Source: Alistipes sp. (lineage in GTDB: Bacteria; Bacteroidota; Bacteroidia; Bacteroidales; Rikenellaceae). From it: a stretch of DNA of 64,000 nt. Below are positions 38,599 through 47,730 of this stretch, piece after piece. The notes under the pieces were generated by a model, which worked only from the letters and a program-made list of their open reading frames with translations, did not search any database and had not been told where the DNA came from. The DNA lies in assembly GCA_017483225.1 (NCBI GenBank), contig JAFULF010000006.1:30035-94034 (forward strand). The letters are read 5' to 3'. Numbering within the stretch: the stretch's first letter is position 1; each line of letters starts with the position of its first letter. Made by a program: the position numbers and the translations under genes.

Positions 38599-38937
38599 AT
38601 GACACCAAACCCAAAGAAGAGATTAGTAGTTAGTTTTAACAACCTGCCCGTAGAGTTGCAGGAGGAGTTGAAGGCCCTCTACCCGGCAGGATATTATGAT
38701 GTAATGATGCGTATAGATAAGCCTAATGGCGACTTCTTCTACGCAGTGCCGTTCGAGACCGAGAAGGTCAGCTACCTCGTCAAGATTGATGTCAAGATTG
38801 ACGACGTATCGGACGATGACGACGACAAGGATTACTACGACGACGAGTTGAAGGGCGCCGACGAGATTCAGGATGACGGCTCCGACGACGAGCCCGTATC
38901 AAGCAGCTCGACCCTCGACTACGACGACGAGATTTAA
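38599..38937 (+). CDS. Conserved small acidic protein of unknown function
   Basis: The 112-residue product has a folded-looking N-terminal half (RLVVSFNNLPVELQEELKAL, YYDVMMRIDKPNGDFFYAVP) and a strongly acidic, Asp-rich C-terminal half with Ser runs. I recall similar proteins upstream of fabI in Bacteroidales but know no function. A near-consensus box TATAATTG lies about 28 bp upstream. fabI follows after 56 bp and may be co-transcribed. Confidence 0.75.
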   Translation: MTPNPKKRLVVSFNNLPVELQEELKALYPAGYYDVMMRIDKPNGDFFYAVPFETEKVSYLVKIDVKIDDVSDDDDDKDYYDDELKGADEIQDDGSDDEPVSSSSTLDYDDEI

Positions 38938-38993
38938 TCCTCACCACAAAGACAACACCGAGGGCAACATCCCTCGACAAAAGTTTATATATT

Positions 38994-39830
38994 ATGGCTT
39001 ACAATCTATTAAAAGGCAAGAAAGGAATTATTTTCGGCGCACTCAACGAGCAATCTATCGCTTGGAAAATCGCCGAGCGTGCGGTTGAAGAGGGAGCCGA
39101 GATTGTTTTGACCAATACCGAGGTTTCGATTCGTCTGGGCACGATAGGGGAGTTGGCTGCCAAGTGCAACGCTCCGGTTATCGCCGCCGATGCGACAAAC
39201 ATCGAGGATTTGGAGACTCTTGTTGACAAGAGTATGGAATACTTCGGAGGTCAGTTTGACTTCGTACTGCACTCTATCGGAATGTCGCCAAACGTGCGCA
39301 AAGGTCGTGGATACCAAGAACTTAACTACGACTTTTTGGACAAGACTCTCGACATCTCCGCCATCTCGTTCCACAAGCTCTTACAGGTACTCTACTCGAA
39401 GAATGCAGTCAAGGAGTGGGGCTCAATCGTCGCTCTGACATATATGGCCGCACAGCGCACATTTGTCGGCTATGGAGATATGGCAGATGCGAAGGCTCTC
39501 TTGGAGTCGGTAGCCCGCAGTTTCGGCGCAATATATGGTCGTGACCACAAGGTGCGTATCAACACCGTGTCGCAGTCGCCAACCGAGACCACCGCAGGCA
39601 AGGGTGTTGCAGGTATGGGCGGTATGCTCGACTTCGCACACAGTATGTCGCCGCTGGGTAATGCGCTGGCAGAGGATTGTGCCGACTATGTCGTGACACT
39701 CTTCTCGGACCTCACCCGCAAGGTGACGATGCAGAACCTCTACCACGACGGCGGATTTTCGAGTATGGGACTCAGCGAGGAGGTATATCACTGGTTCCTC
39801 GACGGAAAGGCAAATGCCGAGAACAAGTAG
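38994..39830 (+). CDS. fabI: Enoyl-[acyl-carrier-protein] reductase (FabI)
   Basis: FabI reduces enoyl-ACP with NADH in fatty acid elongation. The 278-residue SDR protein has GKKGIIFGALNEQSIAW at the N-terminus, the HSIGMSP segment, and the Tyr-x6-Lys catalytic pair in VGYGDMADAKALL. SQSPTETTAGKG is near the substrate loop. It has normal length, and a terminator follows 25 bp after its stop. Confidence 0.95.
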   Translation: MAYNLLKGKKGIIFGALNEQSIAWKIAERAVEEGAEIVLTNTEVSIRLGTIGELAAKCNAPVIAADATNIEDLETLVDKSMEYFGGQFDFVLHSIGMSPNVRKGRGYQELNYDFLDKTLDISAISFHKLLQVLYSKNAVKEWGSIVALTYMAAQRTFVGYGDMADAKALLESVARSFGAIYGRDHKVRINTVSQSPTETTAGKGVAGMGGMLDFAHSMSPLGNALAEDCADYVVTLFSDLTRKVTMQNLYHDGGFSSMGLSEEVYHWFLDGKANAENK

Positions 39831-39855
39831 AACAAACAACTTAAAGCAAAAATAG

Positions 39856-39884
39856 AGATAGCGAGGCTAAACACCTCGCTATCT
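39856..39884. terminator. Bidirectional terminator between fabI and the permease gene
   Basis: AGATAGCGAGG and CCTCGCTATCT form a perfect 11-bp stem with a 7-nt loop, followed rightward by TTATTTTG. It abuts the stop of the convergent permease gene. Confidence 0.88.
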
Positions 39885-41351
39885 TTATTTTGTCTTCTTG
39901 ACTTCCCAATGAAACGGAGCGAACTCCGCATCGGTATCCTTGCTCTTCCACGACGGCTTACGCATCGCATAGATTATGAACGGAATGACGATGACGATAA
40001 GGCATCCCACGACGAGTATCGTGACCCACGTGGTCGGGCTACCCGTAGAGATTTGTGCCGGCGGGATGAAGTTCAAGACGAAGGCCAGAAGCGAGCCACA
40101 GAAGCCGACACCGGCGATGAGCCACATCAGGCCGTTGCCACCCAGACGGAATGGTCGCTCCGCCGACGGCATTCTGTATCGCAGAACGATAGCGGCGGCA
40201 AACATCAGCATATACATTATGAGGTAGAGCGAGGCGGTCATCTGCGAGAGTATCTGGTAGAAGGACTGCACCGACGGCATAACCACAAACAGCAGCGAGA
40301 GCAGGGTGACTATTGCGCCCTGTATCAGCAGGATATTGCGCTGCACACCATTGCTATTGGTACGTTGGAGCATCTGTGGCAGATAGCCCGCCTTGCCGAC
40401 CGAGAAGATACCCTTCGAGGGGCCTGCAACCCACGTCAGCACGCCTGCCAGTACACCGAACATCAGAGCTATGGCGATGATAGGAGCCGCCCACGACATA
40501 TGCAGGTAGCTGAAATAGCGGTCAAAGCCGATAAGCAGCGACTGCGTAAGCGACACCTCCTTGGCAGGGATGATGAAGCCGAGCGAGAATGTGCCGAGGA
40601 TAAATATGAGCACGGTCACGAGCGAGCCTATGATGATGGCCTTCGGGTAGTTGCGGCTCGGATTCTTTACATCCATAACGTGGATACCCATCATCTCCAT
40701 ACCGGCATAGAAGAGGAAGATGCCGCTGGCAAGCACCAGATTGTCGAACTTTTTGAGGTCGGGGAAGAAGCTCGCCGACATATCCATATTGTTGTGTCCG
40801 CCACTTGCGAGATAGATGATACCCAGCACGATAAGCAGTGCCGCAGGGATGATGGTTCCGATGATACCTCCCCACTTGCTTATCTTGCCTACCCAACTTA
40901 AACCTTTGAGTGAGATAAAGGTCGCAATCCAATATATAGCAAGCACTACCACAAGAGTAAAGAGTTTGTTGGATGCGAGTGCCATATCGTGCGTCTGGTC
41001 CATACCTATAAAGGCGATAGAGACGGCACCGAAGGTCAGCACGGTAGGGTACCAGATGGTGGATTGTATCCACTGCAACCATATCGCAAGGAAGCCCGTC
41101 TTGGCACCGAAGGCTTCGCCCACCCAACGAAAAACACCTCCCTGCTTATCGGAGAACATAGCCGCAAGTTCGGCAGCGACCAACGCCGTAGGGATAAGAA
41201 ACACCACCGCCGCAAAGAGGTAGTAGAACGCCGAAGAGAGCCCATAGACCGACTCGGCGGCAAGTCCTCGCAGACTCACCACGGCGGTCACGTTCATAAT
41301 GGCGAGCGTCATCACGCTCAACTTGAAGGTTGTACTTTTGTTATTTTCCAT
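39885..41351 (-). CDS. APC-family amino-acid permease, possibly glutamate/GABA antiporter-like
   Basis: From the ATG at 41351 the product is 488 residues with about 12 membrane segments. The start MENNKSTTFKLSVMTLAIMN and SLRGLAAESVYGLSS, followed by EAFGAKTGFLAIWLQW, resemble the GadC-like branch of the APC superfamily. No glutamate decarboxylase gene is nearby, so the substrate stays open. The frame runs upstream to 41444, but that part is not membrane-protein-like and is not included. Confidence 0.85.
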   Translation of the reverse strand: MENNKSTTFKLSVMTLAIMNVTAVVSLRGLAAESVYGLSSAFYYLFAAVVFLIPTALVAAELAAMFSDKQGGVFRWVGEAFGAKTGFLAIWLQWIQSTIWYPTVLTFGAVSIAFIGMDQTHDMALASNKLFTLVVVLAIYWIATFISLKGLSWVGKISKWGGIIGTIIPAALLIVLGIIYLASGGHNNMDMSASFFPDLKKFDNLVLASGIFLFYAGMEMMGIHVMDVKNPSRNYPKAIIIGSLVTVLIFILGTFSLGFIIPAKEVSLTQSLLIGFDRYFSYLHMSWAAPIIAIALMFGVLAGVLTWVAGPSKGIFSVGKAGYLPQMLQRTNSNGVQRNILLIQGAIVTLLSLLFVVMPSVQSFYQILSQMTASLYLIMYMLMFAAAIVLRYRMPSAERPFRLGGNGLMWLIAGVGFCGSLLAFVLNFIPPAQISTGSPTTWVTILVVGCLIVIVIPFIIYAMRKPSWKSKDTDAEFAPFHWEVKKTK

Positions 41352-41484
41352 AATCGGAGTGTTTAGAAACTGTCTGCCAACCCTAAAACAACAATTGAGC
41401 CAAAGAGGCAATCGGGAGGTAGTCGGGAGGCTATCGTGTGGCAAATACGCATCGCAGAGGGGAGGTTTTCCGAAAAAAATTAAC

Positions 41485-41492
41485 TACCTTTG
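41485..41492 (+). promoter_or_regulatory. -7 promoter box of the second MATE gene
   Basis: TACCTTTG is a perfect match, and the ATG at 41501 lies only 8 bp further on. The mRNA is therefore likely leaderless or nearly so. A TTTT at 41466 is the nearest -33 candidate. Confidence 0.6.
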
Positions 41493-41500
41493 CGCCTCGT

Positions 41501-42856
41501 ATGGCTGCACTATTCAAGATATACCGAGGGGAGTACTCCACATCGCTGCGCCTCGCCCTGCCCGTGGCTCTGTCACAGCTGGGCTATATTGTCGTGCAGT
41601 TTGCCGACAATGCTATGGTCGGGGCCTATGGCGGCGAGAATCCGCTGCCTCTCTCGGCTGTGTCGTTTGGTGTGATGACGAGCTTCGTGATGTTCAGTTT
41701 GGCGCTCGGCATCACTTTGGGCATCACTCCAATCATCGGAGAGCACTACGCCCGAGGGGAGTACCGCCGCACGGCACACTACCTGCAATCCTCGCTGGTA
41801 ATGAGTACCATTGTCGGCGTATTGCTGATGGTGCTTCAACTTGCATCCGAGCCACTGCTGTATATGCTCGGACAGCCTGAGGATGTAGTAGATATGGCGA
41901 TTCCGTACTACCGACTTATGGCTTACAGCATACCCTCTGTGATGCTCTACGGCTGCTTCAAGCAGTTTCTCGAAGGCACGGGCAATACCACTACACCGAT
42001 GCTTATAGCCATCGTTACGAACCTCATAAATATACTGCTTAACTACATATTCATTTTCGGACATTGCAGCTATGAGCCTATGGGCGTATATGGTGCCGGT
42101 CTGGCGACGTTGATAGCACGCTACATCTCGCCACTGCTCATCCTCGCATACTTTGTCATCAAGCAGGAGTATTGCGACTACCTGCGCCTCTTCTCCCGCA
42201 GTGTCAACTACGTGAAAGACTCGTTGCGACTGCTGCACATCGGCATCCCCGTAGCGGGGCAGATGCTCTTGGAGGGTGCCGCCTTCGTCGTGTCGAGTAT
42301 AATGATGGGGTGGTTCGGCGCAATTCCAATCGCCGCAAATCAGATAAGCGGCACATACGGCAACGCCGCCTTTATGCTGACGGTAGCCATCGGCAGTGCC
42401 ACGACGATACGTGTATCGCACTGCTACGGCGTGCGTGACAAGGAGCAACTCCACAGAGTCGTGGGGGCCTCGATGCAGCTGGGCATAGCGTGGGGTGTCA
42501 TCGTGCTGCTACTCTTCACATCGCTGCGAAACATTCTCCCACAGGCATTTACGCCCAACGAGCAGGTCATCTCGCTGGCATCGGTTATGCTTGTTCTCGT
42601 GGCTCTGTATCAGGTGTCGGATGCCATCCAAGGCTCTATGATTGGCGTGTTGCGAGGCTTGCAGGATGTCAAGGTCATAACCTACATATCGTTTCTGGCA
42701 TACATCCTGCTCAACATCCCCGTCGGCTACCTCTGTGCCTTCACCTTCGGTATGGGTGCCACGGGACTGCTCGTCGGCTACATCGTCGGACTCACAACCG
42801 CCGCCGTGCTCTATACGCTGCGTGTTCGGGCAAGGTTAAAGCGCAAGGAGATATAG
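41501..42856 (+). CDS. MATE-family efflux transporter (NorM-like)
   Basis: A 451-residue inner-membrane protein with about 12 hydrophobic segments. The N-terminal LRLALPVALSQLGYIVVQFADNAMVG and LEGTGNTTTPM are typical of NorM-type MATE exporters. The start at 41501 is chosen because the promoter box lies just upstream, inside the longer open frame that begins at 41438. It is divergent from the permease gene. Confidence 0.92.
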   Translation: MAALFKIYRGEYSTSLRLALPVALSQLGYIVVQFADNAMVGAYGGENPLPLSAVSFGVMTSFVMFSLALGITLGITPIIGEHYARGEYRRTAHYLQSSLVMSTIVGVLLMVLQLASEPLLYMLGQPEDVVDMAIPYYRLMAYSIPSVMLYGCFKQFLEGTGNTTTPMLIAIVTNLINILLNYIFIFGHCSYEPMGVYGAGLATLIARYISPLLILAYFVIKQEYCDYLRLFSRSVNYVKDSLRLLHIGIPVAGQMLLEGAAFVVSSIMMGWFGAIPIAANQISGTYGNAAFMLTVAIGSATTIRVSHCYGVRDKEQLHRVVGASMQLGIAWGVIVLLLFTSLRNILPQAFTPNEQVISLASVMLVLVALYQVSDAIQGSMIGVLRGLQDVKVITYISFLAYILLNIPVGYLCAFTFGMGATGLLVGYIVGLTTAAVLYTLRVRARLKRKEI

Positions 42857-42917
42857 GCTCCGAAACGCCCGAAAATCGCCCAAAAACCCACCTTTTGCGC
42901 CTCATTCAGCACTAAAT

Positions 42918-42948
42918 TTTGAAGTCTGAATTTATTTTTATAAATTCG
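42918..42948 (+). promoter_or_regulatory. Promoter of the PSP1-gldH-trmB unit
   Basis: TTTG at 42918-42921 and TAAATTCG at 42941-42948 (one mismatch to TAnnTTTG) are 19 nt apart, a fitting spacing. The start codon follows 30 bp later. Confidence 0.5.
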
Positions 42949-42978
42949 CACTCAATATAGTGACTAATCAAGCAAAGT

Positions 42979-44427
42979 ATGGACAACAATAAATACCTGA
43001 AACCGGAAGTCGGCCGAGGTTGCGCCTTCGGAGAGAATGAGTATGGCGAGCCTATCGCCGTAGCATCGGGAGGCTGCTCCAAGTTGGAGGAGCGTGCCTG
43101 GATGGCGGAGTACCCCGACAACGTGCCGACCGATATCTTTGAGGTGCGATTCAAGAATACACGTCGCAGTTTCTACCAGAATGTGAACAATCTCGACCTG
43201 CAAGTGGGCGATATCGTCGCCGTAGAGGCCTCGCCGGGCCACGACGTGGGCATCATCTCGCTCACAGGCGATATGGTGGCGAAGCAGATGCGCCGAGTGG
43301 GCTTCAACCCCTATAACGGTGAGTTCAAGAAGATATACCGCAAGGCCCGCCCTTACGACATCGAGCGTTGGCAGGAGGCTATCGCCTTGGAGCACGAGAC
43401 GATGATACGCTCCCGTCAGATTGCTGCCGATATGGGCCTCGATATGAAGATTGGAGATGTTGAGTATCAGGGAGATAAGATAAAGGCCATCTTCTACTAC
43501 ATAGCCGACGGCCGTGTCGATTTCCGAGAGCTTATCAAGGTGTTCGCCGAGCAGTTCCACATCCGTATCGAGATGAAGCAGATTGGCGCACGTCAGGAGG
43601 CAGGCCGCATCGGAGGCATCGGAGCCTGCGGTCGAGAGCTCTGCTGTGCCTCGTGGATTTCGAGCTTTTCGAGCGTGACCACGGGTGCGGCACGTGTGCA
43701 GGACCTCTCGCTCAACCCTTTGAAGTTGGCGGGTCAGTGCTCCAAACTCAAATGCTGTCTGATGTACGAGTACGACGTATATGCCGATGCACGTCGCTCG
43801 ATACCACGCCTGCGAGAGCCGTTGCAGGCGATGGATGGCGAGTACCATCTGGTCAAGACCGATATCCTTGCCCACACGATGTCCTTTTCGAGTAGCAAGG
43901 AGTCTATATCGAATATGGTCACCATTCCGGTATCCCGTGTGCGTGAGATTCTCGCACTCAACCGTGCCGGCAAGAAGGTGGACTCCATCTTGGGCGATGT
44001 CGAGGAGGTTGTAGAGGAGCCAACATACCGCACCGAGGAGGACAGCATCACACGCTTCGACAAGGCGAAAAAGCGCAAGAAGCGCAACAATAACAACCGC
44101 AACCGCAGCAACGAGCGTCGAGAGCATACGGAGCGTGAGGAGCACCGTGAGGGCGGAGCGCAGCAGCCACAACCACAACGTGAGGATGGCGAGCAGCCGA
44201 AGCAGGGCGAGGGAGCACCACAGGGACAGGGTCGTCAGGGCGAGCCTCGTCGGGATGGTGAGCACCACAACCGCCACAACAGACAGCGCCACGACCGTCG
44301 TGACCGCAGGGATGGCAGACCACAGCAAGGACACAACCGTCAGGGCGAGCGACCACAACGCCCACAGCAGGGTCAGCAGAACAACGGCCGGCAGAGCGAG
44401 GGCTCGCAGGCAGAGAAGCAGCAGTAG
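42979..44427 (+). CDS. PSP1-domain (RicT/YaaT-like) protein with Cys clusters and Arg/Gln-rich tail
   Basis: The 482-residue protein has a PSP1 domain in its first 280 residues (VGDIVAVEASPGHDVGIISL, ARPYDIERWQEA). A Cys-rich part follows with GACGRELCCASW and CSKLKCCLMYEYDVY. B. subtilis RicT, which works with RicA and RicF in RNase Y function and biofilm control, has similar Cys that contribute to iron-sulfur clusters. From about 365 on, the chain is disordered and rich in Arg, Asn, Gln, Gly and Glu. The gene precedes gldH by 3 bp, an association I know from Bacteroidota. The precise role here is unknown. Confidence 0.88.
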   Translation: MDNNKYLKPEVGRGCAFGENEYGEPIAVASGGCSKLEERAWMAEYPDNVPTDIFEVRFKNTRRSFYQNVNNLDLQVGDIVAVEASPGHDVGIISLTGDMVAKQMRRVGFNPYNGEFKKIYRKARPYDIERWQEAIALEHETMIRSRQIAADMGLDMKIGDVEYQGDKIKAIFYYIADGRVDFRELIKVFAEQFHIRIEMKQIGARQEAGRIGGIGACGRELCCASWISSFSSVTTGAARVQDLSLNPLKLAGQCSKLKCCLMYEYDVYADARRSIPRLREPLQAMDGEYHLVKTDILAHTMSFSSSKESISNMVTIPVSRVREILALNRAGKKVDSILGDVEEVVEEPTYRTEEDSITRFDKAKKRKKRNNNNRNRSNERREHTEREEHREGGAQQPQPQREDGEQPKQGEGAPQGQGRQGEPRRDGEHHNRHNRQRHDRRDRRDGRPQQGHNRQGERPQRPQQGQQNNGRQSEGSQAEKQQ

Positions 44428-44430
44428 GGT

Positions 44431-44859
44431 ATGAGGTGGCGACATATCATAGCGACAGCCCTCGCAGGCTTTATGTATAGTTGCGCCACAACGCACACTA
44501 CGGAGATGGTGGCAGTGTCGCCGCACGAGTGGAGCAAGCCGTGCGATGTCATCTACGAGAATGAGGATACACTCTCGTTGCATCGCCTGGGTATCGCCGT
44601 GCGCTACAACAACGCCTTCAAGGCGGACACCCTCTCGCTACACGTGCACGTTCTGACCCCCGACCTGCGCAGTTTCGAGGAGCGCATAACACTACAACTT
44701 CGCCGTCCCTACACCGCCTCGGCGGTCGCCACGTCGGAGATGCGCCCCTACCGCAAACATTCACAGCTGCCACAACGAGGATTTTACATATTCACGCTCA
44801 CGCCGCCATACGCCGTCAAGGGCATTGAGGCCGTGGGCATAACCATAGAGAAAGAGTAA
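44431..44859 (+). CDS. gldH: GldH-like lipoprotein
   Basis: The 142 residues have a short lipoprotein signal (ALAGFMYSC, Cys18). The body has WSKPCDVIYENED, RYNNAFKADTLSLHVHV and a YIFTLTPPYAVKGIEAVGI ending, the pattern of GldH. GldH was named for gliding motility in Flavobacterium, but homologues occur in non-gliding gut species, so the role here is likely in the envelope. It lies between the PSP1 gene (3 bp) and trmB (5 bp). Confidence 0.8.
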   Translation: MRWRHIIATALAGFMYSCATTHTTEMVAVSPHEWSKPCDVIYENEDTLSLHRLGIAVRYNNAFKADTLSLHVHVLTPDLRSFEERITLQLRRPYTASAVATSEMRPYRKHSQLPQRGFYIFTLTPPYAVKGIEAVGITIEKE

Positions 44860-44864
44860 CTGAA

Positions 44865-45608
44865 ATGGGAAAAGACAAACTCAAACGCTTTGCAGAGAAC
44901 CTCACCTTCGACTGCTTCGTGCAGCCCGCCTTTGAGGAGATGTTCCGTTGCGACCACCCGCTGAAAGGGCGTTGGCACGAGGAGTTCTTCCACAACGACA
45001 ACCCCATAGTCTTGGAGTTGGGGTGTGGCAAGGGCGAGTACACCGTGGCCCTCGCAGAGCGTAACCCCGACAAGAACTTCATCGGCGTAGATATAAAGGG
45101 TGCCCGTATGTGGCGTGGTGCCAAGAGTGCCACCGAGGCGAAGATGAGCAACGTGGGCTTCCTGCGTGCCCGTATCGAGTTCATAACCTCGATGTTCGCC
45201 AAGGGCGAGATTTCCGAGATATGGATAACCTTCCCCGACCCGCAACTCAAAACCCGCCGTGCCAAGAAGCGACTTACCTCGCCTCTGTTTCTGACACTAT
45301 ATGCGCAGATTTTGGAGTGCGGAGGGTGGATAAATCTCAAAACCGACTCGCAACATCTGTTTGCCTACACGCAGGAGGTTGTGCGACGTTTCGGCTTGGA
45401 GTGCGAGGTTGCCAATTCCGACATCTACGGCAGCGGATATGCCGACGAGGTGCTGTCGGTAAAGACCGCCTACGAGCAGGTATATCTGCAAAGGGGGCTG
45501 CCGATAACCTACACCCGCTTCTCGCTTGGCGAGCAGAGCGACTTCCCGATGTTCGACTGGGAGGGCGACGACGTGGAGGAGAAGGATGCAGAAGAGAGCA
45601 GACGATAA
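44865..45608 (+). CDS. trmB: tRNA (guanine-N7-)-methyltransferase
   Basis: TrmB methylates G46 of tRNA with S-adenosylmethionine. The 247-residue protein has VLELGCGKGEYTVALAE (SAM site), NFIGVDIKGARMW, and ITFPDPQLKTRRAKKRLTS with the family motif. There is an acidic tail. It is the third gene of the PSP1-gldH-trmB group; araD starts 32 bp later. Confidence 0.95.
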   Translation: MGKDKLKRFAENLTFDCFVQPAFEEMFRCDHPLKGRWHEEFFHNDNPIVLELGCGKGEYTVALAERNPDKNFIGVDIKGARMWRGAKSATEAKMSNVGFLRARIEFITSMFAKGEISEIWITFPDPQLKTRRAKKRLTSPLFLTLYAQILECGGWINLKTDSQHLFAYTQEVVRRFGLECEVANSDIYGSGYADEVLSVKTAYEQVYLQRGLPITYTRFSLGEQSDFPMFDWEGDDVEEKDAEESRR

Positions 45609-45640
45609 CGCAAACGTATAACACCAACATATAAAACACT

Positions 45641-46327
45641 ATGCTTGAACAACTTAAAGAGAGGGTCTGCCACGCCAACCTCGACTTGGCAGTCCACGGA
45701 TTAGTTATCCTGACTTGGGGTAACGTATCGGCTATCGACCGAGAGAGTGGTCTGGTGGTCATTAAGCCCAGCGGCGTAAGCTATGCCGATATGAGGCCGA
45801 CGGATATGGTCGTTGTGGACCTCGACGGCAACGTCGTGGAGGGAGAGCTCCGCCCTTCGTCGGACACGCCTACACATCTGGCAATATACAAAGCCTTCCC
45901 GGAGGTGGGAGCCGTAGTGCACACCCACTCGACATACGCCACAGCGTGGTCGCAGGCGTGCCTGCCAATACCAAACCTCGGCACCACCCACGCCGACACC
46001 TTCCACTGCGACATCCCTTGCACGGAGGAGATGAGTCACGAGCAGGTGGCAGGAGCCTACGAGGCAGAGACGGGCAGCGTCATTGCCGATGCCTTCAAGG
46101 GTATGAACCCTATGCACACACCTGCGGTGCTTGTTCGTCACCATGGCCCATTTGCTTGGGGCAAGAGCGCCGAGGATGCTGTACACAACGCCGTAGTGTT
46201 GGAGGAGGTTGCACGTATGGCCTCCATAACCCTCGCCCTCAATCCGAAGGTCGAGATGAACCCCGACCTCGTGGAGAAGCACTACGAGCGCAAGCACGGC
46301 GCAAACGCATACTACGGACAGAAATAG
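45641..46327 (+). CDS. araD: L-ribulose-5-phosphate 4-epimerase
   Basis: AraD converts L-ribulose-5-phosphate to D-xylulose-5-phosphate. The 228 residues have the class II aldolase fold: [49 protein letters not shown] with the zinc His pair, and [12 protein letters not shown] with the third His. Length and motifs fit AraD rather than fuculose aldolase. It leads a group with a glycerol-1-phosphate dehydrogenase and an organophosphate antiporter. No araA or araB is present in the window. Confidence 0.93.
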   Translation: MLEQLKERVCHANLDLAVHGLVILTWGNVSAIDRESGLVVIKPSGVSYADMRPTDMVVVDLDGNVVEGELRPSSDTPTHLAIYKAFPEVGAVVHTHSTYATAWSQACLPIPNLGTTHADTFHCDIPCTEEMSHEQVAGAYEAETGSVIADAFKGMNPMHTPAVLVRHHGPFAWGKSAEDAVHNAVVLEEVARMASITLALNPKVEMNPDLVEKHYERKHGANAYYGQK

Positions 46328-46354
46328 TTACCAACATAAAAACACTTACCGACT

Positions 46355-47698
46355 ATGAACAAAGTTGAAAGCGCACTTATGCGCACAACCGACACCAAAG
46401 ACCTCATCATAGGTGCCGGTGTTGTATCTCGCACTGCCGAGATGTTTGCAAAGCTCTTTCCACAGCAGCGTGCCATCATCGTTGCCGACCTCAATACGTG
46501 GGAGGTAGCGGGCAAGGCTGTATATGCTTCGCTCGTCGAGAGCGGCATTGAGCAGGAGGAGCCTTTTATCTTCACCAATGAGGAGTTGTACGCCGAGTGG
46601 CAGCACATCGAGAGCCTCAAAGCACGCTTGGAGCAGACCGAGGCTATCGCCATCGCAGTAGGCTCGGGCGTTATGAACGATATGACCAAGTACGTTTCGC
46701 ACCTGCTCTCTCGCAAATATATGTGCGTAGGTACGGCGGCCTCTATGGACGGATACACCGCCTACGGAGCCTCTATCACGAAGGATGGCAACAAGCAGAC
46801 CTTCGACTGTCCGGCACCTTACGGCTTCGTTATGGACCCCGTAATCGCCGCAGCGGCACCGAAGGAGTTGGCCGCATCGGGATATGCCGACCTTATCGCA
46901 AAGATTCCTGCCGCAGCCGACTGGTTGCTCGCCGACGTCACGGGCAACGAGAAGGTGGACAAGTTCGCTTGGAACTTGGTTCAGGATGGTCTGCGTGAGT
47001 CGCTCTCGGCACCTGCTGCCGTACACGCCGGCGACTTGAAGATGACCGAGGCACTCTCGGAGGGTCTTCTTATGAGCGGCTTCGCTATGCAGGCTATTCA
47101 GTCGAGCCGCCCTGCATCGGGCACCGAGCACCAATTCTCGCACTGCTGGGATATGGAGGACTTGTGCTTCAACGGCAAGCACGTATCGCACGGCTTCAAG
47201 GTAGGTATCGGCACCCTTGCCTCGACCGCATCGTTGGAGTTCCTGTTGGAGAAGGATATCGAGAACCTCGACATCGACAAGTGCGTTGATGCTTGGAAAT
47301 CGTGGGAGGAGCAGGAGGCAGAGATTCGTGAGGTCTTTGCCGGCAAGCCCGGACACTTGGCTCGTGGCTTGAAGGAGACCCGTGACAAGTACGTCGATAA
47401 GGAGGGCCTCCGCAAGCAGTTGGAGGCGTTGAAGGCGGCTTGGCCAACCCTCAAAGAGCAGATTCGTGAGCAGATTATCCCGTTTGAGGAGGTACACGAG
47501 AACCTTCGCCTTGTAGGTGCGCCTTACGAGCCGGAGCATATCGGCGTGACACGTGAGCGTATGCGCAAGACCTTCTCCTACATACCGTATATGCGCAGCC
47601 GCTTCACCAACATCGATATTATATATCGTTGCGGCTTTATGCAGGAGCTCACCGACCGCCTGTTCGGTAAGGGAGGTATCTGGGAGGTTGCCGAGTAG
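46355..47698 (+). CDS. egsA: sn-glycerol-1-phosphate dehydrogenase (AraM/EgsA-like)
   Basis: This enzyme interconverts DHAP and sn-glycerol-1-phosphate, a step best known from archaeal lipids and from B. subtilis AraM. The 447 residues have AIAVGSGVMNDMTKYVSH (nucleotide site), CVGTAASMDGYTAYGAS and GTEHQFSHCWDM, whose His residues fit the metal site. Here it sits 27 bp after araD, as araM does in the B. subtilis arabinose operon, and 32 bp before an antiporter. The product's use in this cell is unclear. Confidence 0.9.
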   Translation: MNKVESALMRTTDTKDLIIGAGVVSRTAEMFAKLFPQQRAIIVADLNTWEVAGKAVYASLVESGIEQEEPFIFTNEELYAEWQHIESLKARLEQTEAIAIAVGSGVMNDMTKYVSHLLSRKYMCVGTAASMDGYTAYGASITKDGNKQTFDCPAPYGFVMDPVIAAAAPKELAASGYADLIAKIPAAADWLLADVTGNEKVDKFAWNLVQDGLRESLSAPAAVHAGDLKMTEALSEGLLMSGFAMQAIQSSRPASGTEHQFSHCWDMEDLCFNGKHVSHGFKVGIGTLASTASLEFLLEKDIENLDIDKCVDAWKSWEEQEAEIREVFAGKPGHLARGLKETRDKYVDKEGLRKQLEALKAAWPTLKEQIREQIIPFEEVHENLRLVGAPYEPEHIGVTRERMRKTFSYIPYMRSRFTNIDIIYRCGFMQELTDRLFGKGGIWEVAE

Positions 47699-47730
47699 TC
47701 TGTTCGTTCACCACCTAAAACCATCCTTAT

